Below are positions 7,247-8,503 of a DNA stretch of 8,503 nucleotides, in pieces. The stretch is from Bulleidia sp. (lineage in GTDB: Bacteria > Bacillota_I > Bacilli_A > Erysipelotrichales > Erysipelotrichaceae). The notes beneath the pieces were generated by a model that was not told the origin of the DNA, did not search any database, and saw nothing but the letters and a program-made list of their open reading frames with translations. Position numbers and translations under genes: made by a program. The number at the start of each line of letters is the position of its first letter. Position 1 is the stretch's first letter. The stretch covers positions 1 to 8,503 of the forward strand of contig JAEDEK010000084.1 of assembly GCA_016293365.1 (NCBI GenBank), in the 5' to 3' direction.

Positions 7247-7654
7247 ATGACACGTCAAACAGTTGCATTTATATGCGTACACAACTCCTGCAGATCTCAG
7301 ATCGCAGAAGCACTTGGCAGACATCTTGCATCCGATGTGTTTGACAGCGTATCTGCAGGTACAGAAACAAAACCACAGATCAACCAGGATGCCGTAAGAC
7401 TGATGAAACAGGTTTATGGCATTGATATGGAAAAGGAAGGGCAGCGCAGCAAGCTGCTTTCTGATCTGGATCATTATGACATCGCTATATCGATGGGATG
7501 CAATGTTCAATGTCCGTTTATCGGAAGAGATTTCGATGATAACTGGCAGCTGGAAGATCCAAGTGGAAAGTCAGATGAAGACTTCCTGTATACGATGAAA
7601 CTGATTGAAAAAAGAATTCTTGAACTGAAGGAAAAACTTGTTCATTCAGTCTGA
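7247..7654 (+). CDS. Thioredoxin-type arsenate reductase / low-molecular-weight phosphatase family protein
   Basis: A 135-aa cytoplasmic protein with the phosphatase P-loop at its N-terminus: C10-V-H-N-S-C-R16-S (CX5R), followed by QIAEALG. It also has a pair of later cysteines, C85 and C89 in SMGCNVQCP, and the acid loop EDPSGKSDEDF with Asp104. The three cysteines match the Cys10/Cys82/Cys89 relay of thioredoxin-coupled ArsC enzymes, but the C85-C89 loop is shorter (CxxxC) than in the staphylococcal and Bacillus enzymes. Arsenate reduction is therefore likely; protein-tyrosine phosphatase activity is the alternative. No arsR, arsB or acr3 gene is in the window. GGAGG at 7236-7240 is 6 bases from ATG 7247, and the gene starts one base after the YfjL-like stop, so it is the fourth member of the ECF operon. 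No terminator follows directly; transcripts may run to the hairpin at 7992-8025. Confidence 0.82.
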   Translation: MTRQTVAFICVHNSCRSQIAEALGRHLASDVFDSVSAGTETKPQINQDAVRLMKQVYGIDMEKEGQRSKLLSDLDHYDIAISMGCNVQCPFIGRDFDDNWQLEDPSGKSDEDFLYTMKLIEKRILELKEKLVHSV

Positions 7655-7751
7655 GGCAATGATTGATCTGGTCTGATTCGTGATAAAAAATTTCTGTATT
7701 TTCACAAGGAACATGAAATAATGAATGATCATATCAGAAATTGTTATCTGT

Positions 7752-7935
7752 ATGGTGGTGTCAGTAAAGACAGTAGCAGAATACAAGAATATCAGAGACG
7801 AACGGATCCAGTCATGGATTGACGCAAGATTTGAAAATGGATGGCGTCACATGGGAGCTGATCAGTCCAGATGAAGTGAAGATCACAGATCAGACTGGTG
7901 ACAGCATGACAGTTTCAGTCAGTGAAATTGCTTGA
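7752..7935 (+). pseudogene. Small gene apparently split by a one-base frameshift (about 60 aa if joined)
   Basis: Two overlapping frames each give a protein-like half. From ATG 7752 one frame reads a helical, charged segment (TVAEYKNIRDERIQSWIDAR, then FEN) but stops at 7872-7874 after a poor tail. The frame one base further on, open through 7837-7935, reads DGVTWELISPDEVKITDQ and TGDSMTVSVSEIA before TGA. Dropping the single G at 7839 joins them as FEN-DGVTWEL in one frame of about 60 aa. No good ribosome binding site precedes 7752, so the 5' end may also be damaged. I do not recognise the family. A sequencing error, a decayed gene or, less likely, programmed +1 frameshifting could explain it. 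Confidence 0.5.
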
Positions 7936-7958
7936 AAAAAAGAAAAATTTGCTATAGT
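7932..7958 (+). promoter_or_regulatory. Promoter-like element with extended -10
   Basis: TTGAAA (7932-7937) and TATAGT (7953-7958) are separated by 15 bases, and TGC immediately precedes the -10, giving an extended -10 (TGnTATAGT, five of six matches). The short spacer weakens the -35 contribution. Transcription would start near 7965, inside a stretch with no gene and about 30 bases before a strong terminator. Confidence 0.45.
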
Positions 7959-7963
7959 GTAGA

Positions 7964-8026
7964 TGGCTATGAAAGCTATTAAGCCACGTGTAAAAAAGGG
8001 AACTGCTGGTACAGTTCCCTTTTTTC
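7964..8026 (+). ncRNA. Candidate short RNA ending in an intrinsic terminator
   Basis: If the promoter at 7932-7958 is used, the transcript would be about 60 bases: a roughly 28-base 5' part containing GGCT...AGCC, then the terminator hairpin. No known RNA family is recognised. The simpler reading is that the hairpin only ends transcription of the upstream operon and the promoter match is chance. The same bases can be read as a short peptide from ATG 7963, but that frame runs through the terminator and is not credible. Confidence 0.25.
7992..8025. terminator. Strong bidirectional intrinsic terminator
   Basis: AAAAAAGGGAACTG (7992-8005) and CAGTTCCCTTTTTT (8012-8025) are perfect complements with a 6-base loop CTGGTA. 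The A run and T run let it act on both strands. On the - strand it lies 8 bases beyond the stop of the gene ending at 8034. On the + strand it is the first good terminator after the ECF operon and the frameshifted small gene. Confidence 0.92.
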
Positions 8027-8033
8027 TAAATAA

Positions 8034-8261
8034 TTATTTTTTCATATTTTCATCAATAAATTTAATAAACACATAGATTAATGCGACATATCCTAAAATT
8101 GTAACTAATAACATTCCATTAGAACAAATGTTACCAAAAAAAGATATTTTTCCGAAATCTGAAAAACCATTCGGATATATCGATGCAAACCCATGTATTA
8201 ATGTTACATTTATTAACAATAGAGATAATATAAATAAATATTTAAATTTATCGCCACTCAT
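8034..8261 (-). CDS. Small two-helix membrane protein, AT-rich, unrecognised
   Basis: A 75-aa hypothetical protein, not recognised. It has a short charged start (MSGDKFK), a hydrophobic segment at about 8-29, a Gly/Phe-rich connector (PNGFSDFGKISFFGN), a second hydrophobic segment at about 50-69, and a charged end (DENMKK). It is probably a small inner-membrane protein with both ends inside. The reading frame is much more AT-rich than the butyrate and ECF operons, and prefers AAA, AAT, TTT and ATA codons, which suggests recent transfer. Start choice is weak: GGAG (complement of 8280-8283) is 18 bases from ATG 8261, too far for a normal site. Only an ATC at 8273 would be well spaced, and an in-frame TGA at 8279-8277 blocks anything earlier. 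The terminator at 7992-8025 follows its stop closely. Confidence 0.55.
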   Translation of the reverse strand: MSGDKFKYLFILSLLLINVTLIHGFASIYPNGFSDFGKISFFGNICSNGMLLVTILGYVALIYVFIKFIDENMKK

Positions 8262-8296
8262 ATGTTTATTGATATTTCACTCCAATATATTTCCAT

Positions 8297-8306
8297 AACA
8301 GCTGTT
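8297..8306. repeat. 10-bp palindrome upstream of the 75-aa gene
   Basis: AACAGCTGTT is a perfect palindrome 36 bases before the ATG of the - strand membrane protein, in an AT-rich leader. It could be an operator half-site pair. The 199 bases between 8262 and 8460 hold no supportable gene; apart from this palindrome, a weak hairpin and the palindrome at 8441 I see nothing in them. Confidence 0.3.
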
Positions 8307-8398
8307 GAATTAATATAATATGTATTCACATTGTACCATTGTCATAATGAACGATCAATAGGACGCTCAGATAAATAGTAATTACGCATGAATTTCAG

Positions 8399-8422
8399 TC
8401 AGGCAAAACAACCTGATTTTTT
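8399..8422 (+). terminator. Weak intrinsic terminator
   Basis: TCAGG (8399-8403) pairs with CCTGA (8412-8416) across an 8-base loop, followed by six T residues (8417-8422). The stem is short, extended outward only by a G-U and an A-U pair. No gene ends just upstream on the + strand, so it may insulate the following gene or mark a deleted one. Confidence 0.4.
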
Positions 8423-8440
8423 CACTTTACTTTTATAGCG

Positions 8441-8450
8441 TACACGTGTA
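8441..8450. promoter_or_regulatory. 10-bp palindrome before the last partial gene
   Basis: TACACGTGTA is a perfect palindrome ending 10 bases before the ATG at 8461, where a ribosome binding site would normally lie. It could be a repressor operator or an RNA hairpin affecting initiation; chance remains possible. Confidence 0.3.
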
Positions 8451-8460
8451 TGTTACGTAT

Positions 8461-8503
8461 ATGAAGAAATCTGTTGTTTATCCTGATTGGGTTGAAAAAT
8501 ATA
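8461..8503 (+). CDS. Start of an unidentified gene, cut by window end
   Basis: The frame from ATG 8461 is open to the window end and reads MKKSVVYPDWVEKY. These 14 residues look protein-like, and the VVYP-[DE]-WVEKY wording reminds me of the N-terminus of some Firmicutes transposases, but too little is visible to assign a family. No Shine-Dalgarno sequence precedes the ATG; the upstream bases are a palindrome and ACGTAT, so the true start might differ. The AT-rich, gene-poor surroundings would fit a mobile element edge. Confidence 0.35.
   Translation, partial: MKKSVVYPDWVEKY

Noticed and set aside
7721..7822. 33-codon + strand frame from ATG 7721 with AAGGA upstream
   Set aside because: It overlaps the more protein-like frame from 7752, and its own residues show no family-like pattern.
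7963..8073. + strand peptide of about 35 codons from ATG 7963
   Set aside because: Its frame runs through the strong terminator hairpin and then opposite the - strand membrane gene, with no ribosome binding site.
1..8503. tRNA, rRNA, riboswitch or CRISPR array
   Set aside because: No cloverleaf-like set of arms, no rRNA-like stretches and no regularly spaced repeats were seen on either strand.

Overview
The window comes from a low-to-moderate GC, Gram-positive-type anaerobe of the Bacillota, probably a gut butyrate producer. This rests on a butyryl-CoA gene cluster with strong AGGAGG-type ribosome binding sites, an ECF sigma/zinc anti-sigma pair of Firmicutes type, and intrinsic terminators with U tracts. 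The class (Clostridia or Erysipelotrichia) cannot be settled from this sequence alone.

Region 1 (1-4671, + strand) is the 3' part of a central butyrate operon: crt (5' end outside the window), hbd, bcd, etfB, etfA. Together they take acetoacetyl-CoA through 3-hydroxybutyryl-CoA and crotonyl-CoA to butyryl-CoA. The Bcd/EtfAB set is the type expected to couple crotonyl-CoA reduction to ferredoxin reduction by electron bifurcation. An 11-bp perfect hairpin without a U tract lies between hbd and bcd, and a clear intrinsic terminator closes the operon after etfA. Thiolase and the terminal butyrate-forming enzymes are not in view.

Region 2 (4793-5148, - strand) is one small unrecognised gene (105 aa) with its own near-perfect, bidirectional terminator. 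It faces the butyrate operon convergently and is divergent from the next operon.

Region 3 (about 5215-7654, + strand) is a tightly packed four-gene unit: an ECF sigma factor, a zinc-finger membrane anti-sigma factor, a membrane-anchored YfjL-like protein, and a thioredoxin-type ArsC / low-molecular-weight phosphatase-like protein. Two junctions are ATGA overlaps and the third has a one-base gap, so the four are very probably co-translated. The leader holds TTGAAA boxes in alternating orientation and candidate ECF and housekeeping promoters. A cell-envelope or redox stress regulon with a dedicated effector is a reasonable inference.

Region 4 (7655-8503) is an accessory-looking, partly decayed tail. 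It contains a small gene that appears split by a single-base frameshift, a promoter-like element followed about 30 bases later by a strong bidirectional terminator (possible short RNA), a very AT-rich two-helix membrane protein on the - strand, a weak terminator, and the first codons of another + strand gene cut by the window end. No tRNA, rRNA or CRISPR array was seen.
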